Assembly: GCA_023433275.1 (NCBI GenBank)
Contig: JAEZDN010000167.1
Coordinates: forward strand, 4,980-68,979
DNA from: Verrucomicrobiota bacterium
Lineage (GTDB): Bacteria > Verrucomicrobiota > Verrucomicrobiia > Opitutales > Opitutaceae
DNA length: 64,000 bases
Direction: 5' to 3'
Within the stretch, counting starts at the first letter, position 1; every line of letters starts with the position of its first letter. The notes beneath the pieces were generated by a model that searched no databases, was not told where the DNA came from, and was given only the letters and a program-made list of their open reading frames with translations. The position numbers and the translations under genes were made by a program. Positions 49,477-60,724 of this stretch are shown piece after piece.

Positions 49477-51420
49477 TCATGGCTTGGCGACCATTTCGCG
49501 GGCCAGGGCTAGATTTGAGCGGGTCTGTGCATCGTCCGGGCGCGCGCGGAGGACCGCTTCGTAGTTGGCGATCGCGTCGCGGGGCTGGCCGGCCATGAGC
49601 TGGCAGTTGGCGAGGTTCGCGCGGGCGTCCCAGTGGGCAGGGTCGCGGTCCACGGCGGCGGTGAAGGCGTGGAGGGCGGCCGGCAGGTCGCGACGTTTCA
49701 CGTGCAGGGTCCCCTGCGCAAAGGCGACCTCGGCCGAGTGGGGAGCGAGGGCTTCCGCGTCGCGGAGCACTTGGGCGGCTTCCTCGGTCGCATCATCGGC
49801 GGTGAGCAAGGTGGCCAGTTTCAGATGGACGTCCAAGGCCGCGCGATCCTGCGCCAGCAAGAGGCGCAGCTGGTGGATCGCCGCCGGCCGTCGTCCCTGG
49901 CGCGCGAGCACGTCGGCGAGGTTGAAGCGGGCGTTGGCGAGGTGCGGGTCCAGCTCGAGGGCGCGGTTGAGATGCGTTTCAGCGGCGGCAAGCTGGCCGG
50001 AGATGAGCAGCTGGGCGCCGAGATTCCCGTGGGCGAAGGCGTGCTCGGGAGCGAGCGCGATGGCACTTTCGTAGGCGGCGATCGCGCCGGCCGGGTTGCC
50101 TTCAAGCGCGAGGGCCTGGCCAAGGTTGTTGAACGCGCGGGCGTTGTTGGGGCGGTGGTTGACGGTGTCCTGCCAGAGCGAAACGGCGGACTGATAAACG
50201 CGGTTGCGTTGCCAGGTGGCGGTGCCGAGGGCCACGACGAGGGCGGCTGCGAGTACCGCCTGAAGGCCCGCGGGCCAGGAGCGCGCCACGCGATGAACGA
50301 GAAGGATCATTCCCGCCAGCACGGGCAGGAGGGCGAGGTAGCAACGATGCTCGGCGATCGTTTGTGTGGCCACGGGCACGATGCTGGAACTGGGGGCGAG
50401 CACGGCAAAAAACAGGAGGCCCATGAATCCCGCCGCCCGGCCGCGCCAGGCGGACCATGCGGAAAAGGCGAATGCGGCGGCGAGCGCGAGCATCGGCAGC
50501 CAGACGGCGGAAAGGGACGATGCCACGGGCGTGCCGTAGTCGAACACCAGTCCCGCCGGCCAGATCATGAGGCGCAGGTAGTGGGGGATCGCGGCCGCCT
50601 GCGTGAGCAAGTACGACCACGGGGTGATGGTGGTGGCCCAGCCGGCGGAGCCGCCGCGTCCGTCGTGGGCCAGCACCAACACCGCGAGGGGCAGCCAGCA
50701 GGCGGCAAGGGTGAGCAGCAGACGTCCGTTGCGTTGCCAGACTTCGCGCCATGAACCGGCGGCGAAGACGCGGTCCCAAGCGGCGGCGACCACCGGGAGG
50801 GCGGCGACCGTTTCCTTGGTGCCGGTGCCCAGCAGGAAGGCCACGACGCTCACGACGCTCCACTTCAGACGGGTCGATTCGGATTCGCCGGCGCGGATGA
50901 AGGCATAAAGCGCCAGCAGGAACCAAAGCCCGGCGAGGGATTCCGCGCGCTGGGCGACATAGGTGACGGCGGCGGTCTGCAGCGGATGAAGGGCCCACGC
51001 CAGGGCGATGGTGGCGGCGAGGCCGTTGGCGATCGCGGGCTGCTGGCGCCGCAGCGTGCGTCGAACCACGCCGAAGGCCAGGAGCGCGGCGAGGGCGTGG
51101 AGACCGGCGTTGACCGAATGGTAGCCTCGTGGATCCAACCCACCGAGCGCGTGGTTGAGCGCAAAGGTGAAGTTGAGCACGGGCCGCCCGCTGACGGTTT
51201 CCCCGGCGGTGGCCGGCGGAACCAGCCAGCGCATCGACCAGAAGTCAGCGAGGGTCGCGTTGTGGACAACGGCCTCGTGGTCATCAAAGACGAAGGGACC
51301 GCGGATCGAGCCGGACCAGGCCAGCAGCACGGCAACGACGATCACCAGCGCATAGCGGGGCGAGGCATTTTCGTTTGGCGCGGGGGAAGGCGCGAGGGGG
51401 CGAGGGGAGAACGTGCTCAA
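49477..51420 (-). CDS. Membrane protein with TPR repeats (TMTC-like)
   Basis: 647 residues. About ten hydrophobic helices in the first ~390 residues with a periplasmic loop FVFDDHEAVVHNATLADFWS and 'DPRGYHSVN', 'LHPLQTAAVTYVAQRAESLA', which resemble the glycosyltransferase-C-like core of eukaryotic and bacterial TMTC proteins. Then about six TPR units (NNARAFNNLGQALALEGNPA; AHWDARANLANCQLMAGQPR). TMTCs are O-mannosyltransferases in animals; bacterial members are probably protein or polysaccharide glycosyltransferases. The putative acidic catalytic residues are in FDDHE. Confidence 0.85.
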   Translation of the reverse strand: MSTFSPRPLAPSPAPNENASPRYALVIVVAVLLAWSGSIRGPFVFDDHEAVVHNATLADFWSMRWLVPPATAGETVSGRPVLNFTFALNHALGGLDPRGYHSVNAGLHALAALLAFGVVRRTLRRQQPAIANGLAATIALAWALHPLQTAAVTYVAQRAESLAGLWFLLALYAFIRAGESESTRLKWSVVSVVAFLLGTGTKETVAALPVVAAAWDRVFAAGSWREVWQRNGRLLLTLAACWLPLAVLVLAHDGRGGSAGWATTITPWSYLLTQAAAIPHYLRLMIWPAGLVFDYGTPVASSLSAVWLPMLALAAAFAFSAWSAWRGRAAGFMGLLFFAVLAPSSSIVPVATQTIAEHRCYLALLPVLAGMILLVHRVARSWPAGLQAVLAAALVVALGTATWQRNRVYQSAVSLWQDTVNHRPNNARAFNNLGQALALEGNPAGAIAAYESAIALAPEHAFAHGNLGAQLLISGQLAAAETHLNRALELDPHLANARFNLADVLARQGRRPAAIHQLRLLLAQDRAALDVHLKLATLLTADDATEEAAQVLRDAEALAPHSAEVAFAQGTLHVKRRDLPAALHAFTAAVDRDPAHWDARANLANCQLMAGQPRDAIANYEAVLRARPDDAQTRSNLALAREMVAKP

Positions 51421-51550
51421 GGGCGGATCGCGTCGGGTGAAGCGGTGCTGTTCGCTTCACCTGGCGGCGGGTGAGGACTTGAATTCAAGAACGGGCTCAT
51501 GGCAATGGTGGCGGAAATGAGCCCGGCCCGAGACAGCTCAACCCGGGCAC

Positions 51551-51576
51551 AAAAAAAGCGCATCCGGGGGATGCGC
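51551..51576 (-). terminator. Terminator after tatA
   Basis: On the minus strand, GCGCATCC pairs with GGATGCGC (8-bp stem) and is followed at once by TTTTTTTG. It lies about 27 bases after the tatA stop and would end the dnaG-rpoD-tatA transcript. Confidence 0.88.
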
Positions 51577-51602
51577 CTGAGAATGGAACGAGTGAACGCG
51601 GA

Positions 51603-51824
51603 TTAATTGTTCAAGGATTTCGAACTGGAATCGGACTTGGGTTCGTCCTTGGCCGGTTCGTCCTTGGAGGCGTTCTTGAACTCCTTGATGGACTGGCCGA
51701 GGCCCTTGGCGAGACCCGGGAGTTTCGAGCCGCCGAACAGCAACAACAGGATCACCAGGATCACCACCAACTCGGTGGGACCCAGGCCCATGATGGCGAC
51801 GACAGGGGAGGAGAAATTTGTCAT
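51603..51824 (-). CDS. tatA: Twin-arginine translocase TatA/E subunit
   Basis: 73 residues. An N-terminal membrane helix (MGLGPTELVVILVILLLLFG) is followed by the FGGSKLPGLAKGLGQSIKEF amphipathic helix, the TatA signature, and a charged Lys/Asp tail. TatA forms the pore for folded-protein export. It lies 51 bases after rpoD on the same strand, an unusual position for a tat gene; a tatC is not in the window. Confidence 0.95.
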   Translation of the reverse strand: MTNFSSPVVAIMGLGPTELVVILVILLLLFGGSKLPGLAKGLGQSIKEFKNASKDEPAKDEPKSDSSSKSLNN

Positions 51825-51875
51825 GACGGGATGAGGCTAGATTGACGGTTTGCCTAGTAAAGGGCGAAAGCGGTC

Positions 51876-53807
<1,932 letters not shown>

Positions 53808-53862
53808 AACGTAAATGAAAATATCCCGGATGGGCTACAGCGCAAAAGGCGTGGTTCGCAGC

Positions 53863-55719
53863 TCAGGAAGCCAGGGAAAGCTTCGGTGGATTGAGGAGCT
53901 GGCGGGTGAGTTCGGCGCGCTGTTTCAAGAGGGACGGTAAAGTTGGGTCACCTATCGCGCCTTTCGAGGCTATTTCAAGTTCTATTTGTTGCTTCTTCGG
54001 CTCCAGGAAGCGCTTCTGCAAGTGGCGCAGGCCTTCGTTCGCAATCTTGACCCAATCCTCGTCGCCCGGGGTCTGGAACAGGAGCGTGGCCGCAAGTGAC
54101 TTTTCTTCCTCTGTCTCAAGGAGTTGATCCAAGGTTTCTCGACCCTGCCAGCCGTTATGCACGACCTCGGCCAGGAGCCGGTCGAGGAGCTGTCCGGCGG
54201 TGTTGGAAGTGTCGATCCATTCGTGGGCGAGATAGCTGCCCAGTTGCCGCATGACCTCCTCGTGGTGGAGGCAGATGAAAAGCAGGTGCTCCTCGTAGCC
54301 CTTCGTGTGGTTGTCGGCGCCCGCCTTGGCTGGCGCGGCCTGGGGGTTCGGGGCGCCCACATGGCGGCGTTTTTCCAGGATGGCGACCTCGCTGCGGATG
54401 GCGTCGGGCTGGACGCCGAGCAGCAACGAAACCTGCTGGAGGTAGTCGTCGCGTGCCACCTGGGTTTCGGCATTGAGGGCGATCTCAACCATGCCGCGGA
54501 CCGCGGCCATGCGTTCGTTGAAGGAGGCTGAGGAAGGGTGGGGCAGAAACGCCTGGCGCGCGAAGGCCATGGCGCCCAGTGCGCCGCGTTTGACCTCGGC
54601 GTAGGCCTCGAGACCTTTTTCGAGGAACAGGAGATCGGGATCGAGTTTCGTCCCGCCTCCGAGCGTGAGGAAGCGGACCTCGAGTCCCGCCTTGAGCGCC
54701 ATGGGCAGGAAGCGAAGCGCAGCCTTCTGTCCGGCGCTGTCACTGTCGAAAAAGCATTCCACCTGGGCGTGGTAGCGTTTCAAAAGCATCAGCTGGCCCT
54801 CGGTGATCGAGGTGCCTTGCGGGGCGATGGCGGTCTTGAGGCCCACGCTCCAGCACCGCATCGCATCGAGCTGGCCCTCGACGAGGACGAACGGCTGGCC
54901 CTCGCCGGCGTGGCTGCGGGCGCGGTCGAGATTGAAGAGGAGGTTGCTCTTGGTGAAGATCGGCGTTTCCGGCGAGTTGACGTATTTGGCCTCGTGGGAG
55001 GCATCGTCCTTCGGCGTGAGTTCCAACTGGCGCGCGGTGAACGCCACGATGCGTCCCTGGTGGTCGCGGATTGGAATCATGAGGCGGCCGCGGAAGCGCG
55101 GTCGCATCACGCCGAGGGTCGGCAGCACGCCGTCGCGGATGAAGAACAGGCCGCACTGCCGCAACGCGTCCTCGGAGAACTTCCGCTTCAACATCAGCGC
55201 CGCGAGGCCGGTGTCATCGACCGGGGCGAAGCCGATCTTGAATTCCTCGGCGAGCTCCGGCGTGAACTTCCGGTTATTCACCCAGTAATTCCGGATGAAG
55301 TCGCCGTGCGGCGTCGGCGCCAGAAAGGCGTGGCGATAGAAATCAGCGGCGAGATCGTGGATGTCGAAGATCTCCTGGCGGAGCGAGCGCGTCTCCTTGG
55401 ACGGACCGCCGGACCCTTCCTCATACTCGAGGGCGAAGCCGAAGCGCTGGGCGATCGCCTCGACCGCCTCGGTGAACGGCAGGCCCTCGGTCTCCATCAC
55501 AAAATTGATCGCATCGCCGGCCTTGCCGCAGCCGAAGCACTTGAAAAATCCCTTGTCGGCCGAGACATTGAAGGAGGGGGTTTTTTCCGAATGAAACGGA
55601 CACAGGCCCTTGAAGCGCCCGCCGCCGGCCTTTTTCAGCGCCACGACGCGGATGACCACGTCGTGGATGTTCACGCGGTTTTTGAGGTCGCGGATGCTGT
55701 TGGCTTTGATGACGGGCAC
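53863..55719 (-). CDS. dnaG: DNA primase DnaG
   Basis: 618 residues from GTG 55719, normal length. The CHC2 zinc finger has C40, H43, C61 and C64 (CPFHSEKTPSF; KCFGCGKAGD). The RNA-polymerase basic domain follows, then Toprim with VEGQLDAMR (Glu about residue 278) and the DSDSAGQ acidic motif, and a C-terminal helicase-binding part. It makes primers for replication. The GTG is fixed by the family start MPVIKANSI; in-frame starts further upstream give only Pro/Arg-rich sequence. Confidence 0.95.
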   Translation of the reverse strand: MPVIKANSIRDLKNRVNIHDVVIRVVALKKAGGGRFKGLCPFHSEKTPSFNVSADKGFFKCFGCGKAGDAINFVMETEGLPFTEAVEAIAQRFGFALEYEEGSGGPSKETRSLRQEIFDIHDLAADFYRHAFLAPTPHGDFIRNYWVNNRKFTPELAEEFKIGFAPVDDTGLAALMLKRKFSEDALRQCGLFFIRDGVLPTLGVMRPRFRGRLMIPIRDHQGRIVAFTARQLELTPKDDASHEAKYVNSPETPIFTKSNLLFNLDRARSHAGEGQPFVLVEGQLDAMRCWSVGLKTAIAPQGTSITEGQLMLLKRYHAQVECFFDSDSAGQKAALRFLPMALKAGLEVRFLTLGGGTKLDPDLLFLEKGLEAYAEVKRGALGAMAFARQAFLPHPSSASFNERMAAVRGMVEIALNAETQVARDDYLQQVSLLLGVQPDAIRSEVAILEKRRHVGAPNPQAAPAKAGADNHTKGYEEHLLFICLHHEEVMRQLGSYLAHEWIDTSNTAGQLLDRLLAEVVHNGWQGRETLDQLLETEEEKSLAATLLFQTPGDEDWVKIANEGLRHLQKRFLEPKKQQIELEIASKGAIGDPTLPSLLKQRAELTRQLLNPPKLSLAS

Positions 55720-56129
55720 GAAAAAAGGGAGGGGGAAGGGGTGGGTTTTGTCCAGCGCGCTTCGGGCGCGCCAGCGCGGTTGGGCCCGGCGCCGGGCGGG
55801 AATGCCCGCTCCGGCCCCGCGGGCTGAGCCGGAACGATGCCATGGGATGCAGGGGCGCGACTTGACCGCGCCCTTTTCTCGCTGCGGGAACCGAGGGCGT
55901 GGACGAGCCATGCCCCTCCAACTTAACTGGTCGAACGTGCACGCTGCGGAATGGCATTCCGACTGCATGAGTCCGGCTGGGCGCGTGGCGGGCAACGGAA
56001 GCGTGCCGGTTCGCTGCAGCCGCGCCGCCAGGGTTCGCGCCCCACAGGAAACAGTTTAAACTTTTAACGGACATGCGTGTCTGTCAGCTTGCGCGCCCGT
56101 GCCGCTTCCCGGCCCGTCCGCCTTTTTTC
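55720..56129. other. Divergent repeat-rich intergenic region upstream of dnaG
   Basis: 410 bases. CCGGGCGGGAATGCCCGC and CCGGCCCCGCGGG palindromes (about 55793-55820), and the long repeat 55869-55980, which is shared with 22160-22273. No gene supported. Confidence 0.5.
55869..55980. repeat. Repeat shared with 22160-22273 (opposite orientation)
   Basis: CCCTTTTCTCGCTGCGGGAA, CCGAGGGCGTGGACGAGCC, CCCCTCCAAC, GGTCGAACG, GCGGAATGGCATTCCG, GACTGCATG.GTCCGGCTG occur in the same order, with point differences, as on the minus strand of the other copy. Confidence 0.7.
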
Positions 56130-57170
56130 ATGCGCCTTCCGCTGTTCATTTCCGCCCTGTTTCTCCTGCTGGGGACCGCCCCGGCCCTCGTCGCCGCCGA
56201 GCCCGCGCCCGCGCCGGGGGTCGTGTGGGAGCATCGGCTGAGCGACTTCAGCGACGCCGATTACCGCTACGCGGTGGAGCAGACGCTGCAGGAGTTTGAG
56301 CGTGCGAGTGGACGCCCCCTGGTGCCCGGGCCGAAGAGGAAGGCCGGGATCAAGATTTACGCCGACTCGGGCCCGGGGCTGGCGACGCCGTTCGGCTTGG
56401 TGCGCGCCGTCATCGCGGCGCTCGAGAAGCGCGGGTTTGAGAAACAGGATATTTTCCTTGTCGGCTTGAACCCGCTACGGCTGCGGTTGACCGGTTTCCT
56501 GCCGTCGTATTCGACCGGCGTGGCGCCCTTTCCGGGGCATCCGGTCTTCGTGCTCGAGTCGGGGAAGTTCTACGATCCGGCCTGGTTCTACGACAGCCCG
56601 CTGCCCGCGCGCTTCGATGCGATCCTGACGGAGCAGGCGGCCAAGACGGCGGCCGGCGGACGGGCCGAGACGACGGTGGAGGAGGATCGCAAGAGCTTCC
56701 TGGCCACGCCCCTGTTCCTGGATGCGGATTTCTGGATCAACCTGCCGGTCTATACGGACCACCCGGTGCTCGGCGTGAACGGCGCCCTCGTTAACGCGAC
56801 GCTGTGGAACGCGAGCAACACGTTCCGGTTTTTCAAGAGCCCGGCGACCGCGCCGGCGGCCGTGGCGGAGATGGCGGCCATTCCTGAGTTGCGGGAAACG
56901 TGGGCGCTGACGCTGGCCAGCCTCCAGCTTTACCAATTCATCGGCGGACCATTCTTCAACTCGCTCTACACGGTGTCCGAACCGCGCCTGCTCGCTAGCG
57001 CCGATCCGGTGTTGCTCGATTCGCTGATGCTCGCTCGCCTCAACGCGGCGCGCAAGCGGACTGGCTTTGACCCGATTTCCGAGGAAGACGCGCGGATGCT
57101 CGAGTTCGCCGCGCAGCTGGGTGTGGGATCGATCGACGTGCCGCACGCCACGGTCAAGAAAGTGGAATAG
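56130..57170 (+). CDS. DUF362-like exported protein without Fe-S cysteines
   Basis: 346 residues from ATG 56130. Signal peptide MRLPLFISALFLLLGTAPAL. The body matches the DUF362 layout: GIKIYADSGPGLATPFGLVR (substrate-loop-like), SPLPARFDA, a DADFWINLPVYTDHPVLGVN stretch and GALVNATLWN. No ferredoxin-type cysteines are seen, unlike DUF362 proteins fused to Fe-S domains. An exported enzyme of unknown reaction. A family match by pattern only. Confidence 0.75.
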   Translation: MRLPLFISALFLLLGTAPALVAAEPAPAPGVVWEHRLSDFSDADYRYAVEQTLQEFERASGRPLVPGPKRKAGIKIYADSGPGLATPFGLVRAVIAALEKRGFEKQDIFLVGLNPLRLRLTGFLPSYSTGVAPFPGHPVFVLESGKFYDPAWFYDSPLPARFDAILTEQAAKTAAGGRAETTVEEDRKSFLATPLFLDADFWINLPVYTDHPVLGVNGALVNATLWNASNTFRFFKSPATAPAAVAEMAAIPELRETWALTLASLQLYQFIGGPFFNSLYTVSEPRLLASADPVLLDSLMLARLNAARKRTGFDPISEEDARMLEFAAQLGVGSIDVPHATVKKVE

Positions 57171-57218
57171 GCGGCGGGGCCGGAACCAGCCCGACGCGCG
57201 CAGGCAGTCGCCACGCGA

Positions 57219-58205
57219 TCAGCCCAGCGTGGAGCGCAGGGCGCGGGCCTCGGCAACGAGTTCGCGCGCAGCGGCGAGCCGTTCCGCCGCGTCGGGTGGG
57301 GGTGACCCTGGTTCCGCGAAGGCAGCCGCCGCGAGATGCTTTTCCTCCGGATCGCCGAGGCCGCTCTCGCGAAAACGCCGCAGGCGCTCGAGGATGAGGT
57401 CGCGGATTTCCGCGGGGTTCGTGACACTGTGGAAAAGCCCGAGGTGCATGTCGTCTTCCTTGCCATCGTACTCATCCTTGTCGCCCCCGCTTCCGCCGGC
57501 GGACTGGACCTTGACGTCGGACAGCCCCAGCAGGCGCTGGAAGGGATTTTGGGATACGACCACCTGCTGGATGTTGGCAAAGCTCATGGTCGATTCATTG
57601 ATTTTCAGGATCCCATGGCGAATGCGCAGGCTGCGATCCGTGACCATGTACCACCGCAGGTCGTAATCCATGCGGGCGAGGAGGAAGGTCACGGGGAGCT
57701 GAAGCAGGTAGACGATCAAGCCGGCGATCTCGAAGAACCAAATCACCTTCATGGCCGGACGGGGCAGATGGGAAATGAACGTGGCGGTCCCGTGTTGCCA
57801 GGTGAAGAAATTGTCGATCAGGCGCCATTTCCTTTTCCGGCCATTCCCGTCGTGGGCCCGCTGTTCCATCTCGGCGGCAAATTCCTTGGCCTTGGCGTCG
57901 ATGACCCGGCCGATGTCACGGTTGTCCTCGGGGGCGGGGGCCGGGGTGGCGGCGGCCGCGGCCGCGGCTTCGCGTCTCGCGCGGCGTTCCTCGACCTTGA
58001 TCTCGAGGTCGGAGAAAACGCCGAACCAAAAGATGATGCCGACCAGGGCGAGGGCCTGGGCGAATCCCCACTTGACCAGGCGAAGGTAGAGAAAGTTGGC
58101 GCCGGCGCGGAAGACGCGAAGCGAGGCCGGGTCACCGTGGGGCGGATGCGGTTCAGGGGGAACGCGCAGCCAGTGGAGCAGCAGGCGGGTCAGGCGCGAA
58201 TACAT
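57219..58205 (-). CDS. Bacterial PH-domain (bPH_2/YdbS-like) membrane protein 1
   Basis: 328 residues. Two pairs of hydrophobic helices (about 47-70 and 155-180) surround a charged Ala/Glu linker. The bPH_2 core is RWYMVTDRSLRIRHGILKIN, then ESTMSFANIQQVVVSQNPFQ, RLLGLSDVKVQSAGG and a C-terminal AEIRDLILERLRRFRESGL. PH-like domains of this kind bind membranes or proteins; function is unknown. About 50 percent of the core residues are the same in the next gene, so they are tandem paralogues. The third gene at 59170 also has a bPH domain. Confidence 0.82.
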   Translation of the reverse strand: MYSRLTRLLLHWLRVPPEPHPPHGDPASLRVFRAGANFLYLRLVKWGFAQALALVGIIFWFGVFSDLEIKVEERRARREAAAAAAATPAPAPEDNRDIGRVIDAKAKEFAAEMEQRAHDGNGRKRKWRLIDNFFTWQHGTATFISHLPRPAMKVIWFFEIAGLIVYLLQLPVTFLLARMDYDLRWYMVTDRSLRIRHGILKINESTMSFANIQQVVVSQNPFQRLLGLSDVKVQSAGGSGGDKDEYDGKEDDMHLGLFHSVTNPAEIRDLILERLRRFRESGLGDPEEKHLAAAAFAEPGSPPPDAAERLAAARELVAEARALRSTLG

Positions 58206-58221
58206 GCGAGCGGCGGGTGGA

Positions 58222-59139
58222 TCAAGTGAGGCTGGCGCGCAGGCGGCGGGCCTCGGTCATGAAATCATGGGCCGCGGTCAACAGGTCGTCCGTTGCTGGC
58301 GCAGTCGGGGCAGCCGGCTGGCTCTTTTCCTCGGGATCGCCGAGGCCGCTTTCCCGGTAGCGGCGCAGGCGCTCGAGGATCAGGTCCCGAATTTCCGAGC
58401 CGTTGGTGACGGCCTGGAAAAGCCCGAGATGCATGTCATCCCCACTGGACCCGGGGTGATGCGCATCCTTGCCCCCGCCGCCGGCCGATTGCACCTTGAC
58501 GTTGGCCAGGCCGAGCAGGCGCTGGAGCGGACCTTGGGAGACGACGACTTGCTGGATGTTGGCGAAGCTCATGGTCGATTCGTTGACCTGCCAGACACCG
58601 TGCCGGATTCGCAGGCTGCGGTCGGTGACCATGTACCATCGCATTTCAAAATCCAGACGCGCGGCGAGGTAGGTGAGCGGCAGCTGGGCAAGATAGAGCA
58701 GGATGCCGACGATCTTCACGAGCCAGAGAATCGGGAAGGCCCACGGGGGCAGGTTCAAGGCGGCGGTGGTGAGGCCGTGCTTGAGGCCGGCGAACCAGCC
58801 GGCAATGCCCCGCGCGACGGGGTTCCCCTGGTTGGCGGCGGCTTTGCGGCCGGCCGACTCCATGCCCTTGGTCATCGAATCCATCGTGAGCGGCCGGGCC
58901 GGGCCTTGCGATTCGCGGCGGAACGCGACTTCGCGCTCGATGCCCACGAACAGCGCGATCCAGAACACGATGCCGGCGAACGCCAGGATCTGCGTGACGC
59001 CCCAGCCGAAGAGTTTGAGATTCCAAAAATTGCGCCCGGCACGGAAGACGCGGAGCGAGGCCGGGTCGCCGTGCGGCGCGTGGGGCTCGGCGGGCACCCG
59101 GAGCCAGCGCAGGTAATGGGCGGACAGGCGCTGGTACAT
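58222..59139 (-). CDS. Bacterial PH-domain membrane protein 2 (paralogue)
   Basis: 305 residues. The same order as gene 1: hydrophobic N-terminal helices, RWYMVTDRSLRIRHGVWQVN, ESTMSFANIQQVVVSQGPLQ, RLLGLANVKVQSAGGGGKDA and SEIRDLILERLRRYRESGLG. Both share the HGDPASLRVFRAG segment near residue 25. Sixteen bases separate the genes, so they are likely cotranscribed. The differing linkers suggest retained, diverging function. Confidence 0.82.
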   Translation of the reverse strand: MYQRLSAHYLRWLRVPAEPHAPHGDPASLRVFRAGRNFWNLKLFGWGVTQILAFAGIVFWIALFVGIEREVAFRRESQGPARPLTMDSMTKGMESAGRKAAANQGNPVARGIAGWFAGLKHGLTTAALNLPPWAFPILWLVKIVGILLYLAQLPLTYLAARLDFEMRWYMVTDRSLRIRHGVWQVNESTMSFANIQQVVVSQGPLQRLLGLANVKVQSAGGGGKDAHHPGSSGDDMHLGLFQAVTNGSEIRDLILERLRRYRESGLGDPEEKSQPAAPTAPATDDLLTAAHDFMTEARRLRASLT

Positions 59140-59169
59140 GGTGGAATGGTAAGCGGCGCGGGGGACGCG

Positions 59170-59709
59170 TCAGGCTTGATTGCGACGTTCGAGGAGTTCC
59201 CGCACGGCGCGAAGCTCGCCGGCCGCCTCGCGCAAAGCGGCGGCGATCTCGGCGTTCTCCGTGGTCGTGCCCGGCGCCCCGGCGACGGCGGGGGCCGGCG
59301 CGTGGTGGGGGTCCTTCACGCCGCGCATGCGGGCGTAGAGGAAATCGCGGAGGGGTTCGAATTCCTTGAGCCCCTCAATTGTCATCTCGGCCGCGGCGCT
59401 GCCGGAGGCGGTTTGCACGAGGATGCGCGCGATGCCGAGCCAGCGTTCGACAATGTTGGACTTCAGGTGAATGTCCTGGATGCGCGCGTAGTTGACGATG
59501 ATCTCGCGGCGGAAGAGGATGCCCCAGCTCATGGAGATGCCATCGTCGGTGAACCGGTAGCGCATCGTCCGGTAGCGAAAATAGTAGTAGGGACCGGCGA
59601 TGATCAGGAGCGGCGGGAACACGAGGCAGCTGACCAGGTAATACGTGAGCAGGACCTGGTGGGGGCGTTCGATGGCCTGGATTTGCCGGTCGAGGGCGGG
59701 GTCGGTCAT
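59170..59709 (-). CDS. Bacterial PH-domain protein 3
   Basis: 179 residues from ATG 59709. Two close hydrophobic stretches (about 22-47) and a bPH core RTMRYRFTDDGISMSWGILF, REIIVNYARIQDIHLKSNIV and a GLKEFEPLRDFLYARMRG end. The pattern R.T.DGI...WGI...R....Y.RIQDI.L is the DUF304/bPH_2 type, as in YdbS. It is shorter than the two neighbours downstream, 30 bases away on the same strand, and probably begins a three-gene operon. Confidence 0.82.
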   Translation of the reverse strand: MTDPALDRQIQAIERPHQVLLTYYLVSCLVFPPLLIIAGPYYYFRYRTMRYRFTDDGISMSWGILFRREIIVNYARIQDIHLKSNIVERWLGIARILVQTASGSAAAEMTIEGLKEFEPLRDFLYARMRGVKDPHHAPAPAVAGAPGTTTENAEIAAALREAAGELRAVRELLERRNQA

Positions 59710-60015
59710 GGGGCGAGATAAGCGGGCGGTTCCGCGCGGTTCAAGCCCGCGCCCTTCGAGTACACGGGAAAGGCTCGTTAGGTTGCAGGTGTTCTGCGCA
59801 CACCGGCAGGGATGCGCGCCGCGAGGGTGAGTGCTTGTCGATTCCCGCCCATCCGGCTGGCGGGCAGGGCGCGCCCGCCCGGTGCGCTGCGCGCATGATC
59901 GCGCCCTTGCGGCGAAGGGGCCGCTCCGCCCTGCCTCCAATGGCGCCAGCGCCAGGGGATTCGCGAGGCGCGGTAGGTGGGCCGCGACGCGAAACGAAGC
60001 GGCGGCCTTAGGCAA
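59710..60015. other. Gap between bPH operon and lipoprotein gene
   Basis: 306 bases with high GC and several short palindromes (for example GGGCGCGCCC near 59868 and GGCGCCAGCGCC near 59943). No gene or RNA supported. Confidence 0.4.
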
Positions 60016-60648
60016 TTATTTCGCGGCTTCGACGCGGACCAGGCCGGAGCGGACCCGCGGAGTCGCGGGCTGGCCGGAGGCGGTATTGACGACCCAGAAC
60101 TCGCAATAGCTGTTTTTGCCGAAAAGTTCCGCGTCGCTCGCGAACTGAACCTGGTAGGCGGCGCGGCTTTGAACATTCAGTTCGAGCATGGCTTGGGAGG
60201 TGAACACGCCGCGCTTGAAGCCGAGGGTCAGGCGACGCACGCCGGGTCTCAGCGGCAGCGCCGTGTTCCAGCCCTCGCGACCGGCGGCGACGGGGACACC
60301 GTCGATCTCGACGACGAATGCCGTGAAATTATCGAGCATCGTGCTGGTTTCCTCGGAGCCGCGGATGGTGGCCGGGGCGGTGTCGGCCGCCGGCGGCGCG
60401 GGAGATGGCGTGGCCGGCACGGGGTTCTCGAACGCCGGGCGGGGGGCGGGAGCGGTGACGGACACGTTTTCCGTCGCCGGGGTGGCCGGGACCGGGTTCG
60501 CAGCGACGGGTGGAGCGGGAGAAGGTTCCGGGGCGGCGCCGAGCTGCGCGGGCGTTTCGGCGGGCGCGCGGGGTGGTGTGGTCGTGGTGCAACCAGCGAG
60601 GACCAGGGCGACGACGATGAACAGGAGGTAACCGGGATGCTTGCTCAT
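60016..60648 (-). CDS. Pro-rich lipoprotein
   Basis: 210 residues. Lipobox LAGC places the lipidated Cys at residue 20. A long Pro/Ala/Glu linker (about 25-100, with repeated PVPATP and PAP units) probably spans the periplasm, and a C-terminal beta domain (about 105-205; VVEIDGVPVAAGREGWNT, PGVRRLTLGFKRG, AYQVQFASDAEL) resembles PEGA-like or lipoprotein-associated folds. Function unknown. Confidence 0.75.
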   Translation of the reverse strand: MSKHPGYLLFIVVALVLAGCTTTTPPRAPAETPAQLGAAPEPSPAPPVAANPVPATPATENVSVTAPAPRPAFENPVPATPSPAPPAADTAPATIRGSEETSTMLDNFTAFVVEIDGVPVAAGREGWNTALPLRPGVRRLTLGFKRGVFTSQAMLELNVQSRAAYQVQFASDAELFGKNSYCEFWVVNTASGQPATPRVRSGLVRVEAAK

Positions 60649-60724
60649 GGGGTTGGGGACATCAAAAAGCGCACGTGGGGTTCGTGCGCTTGAATTGGAG
60701 AGGGATTGGGCTCGGAGGGAGGGA

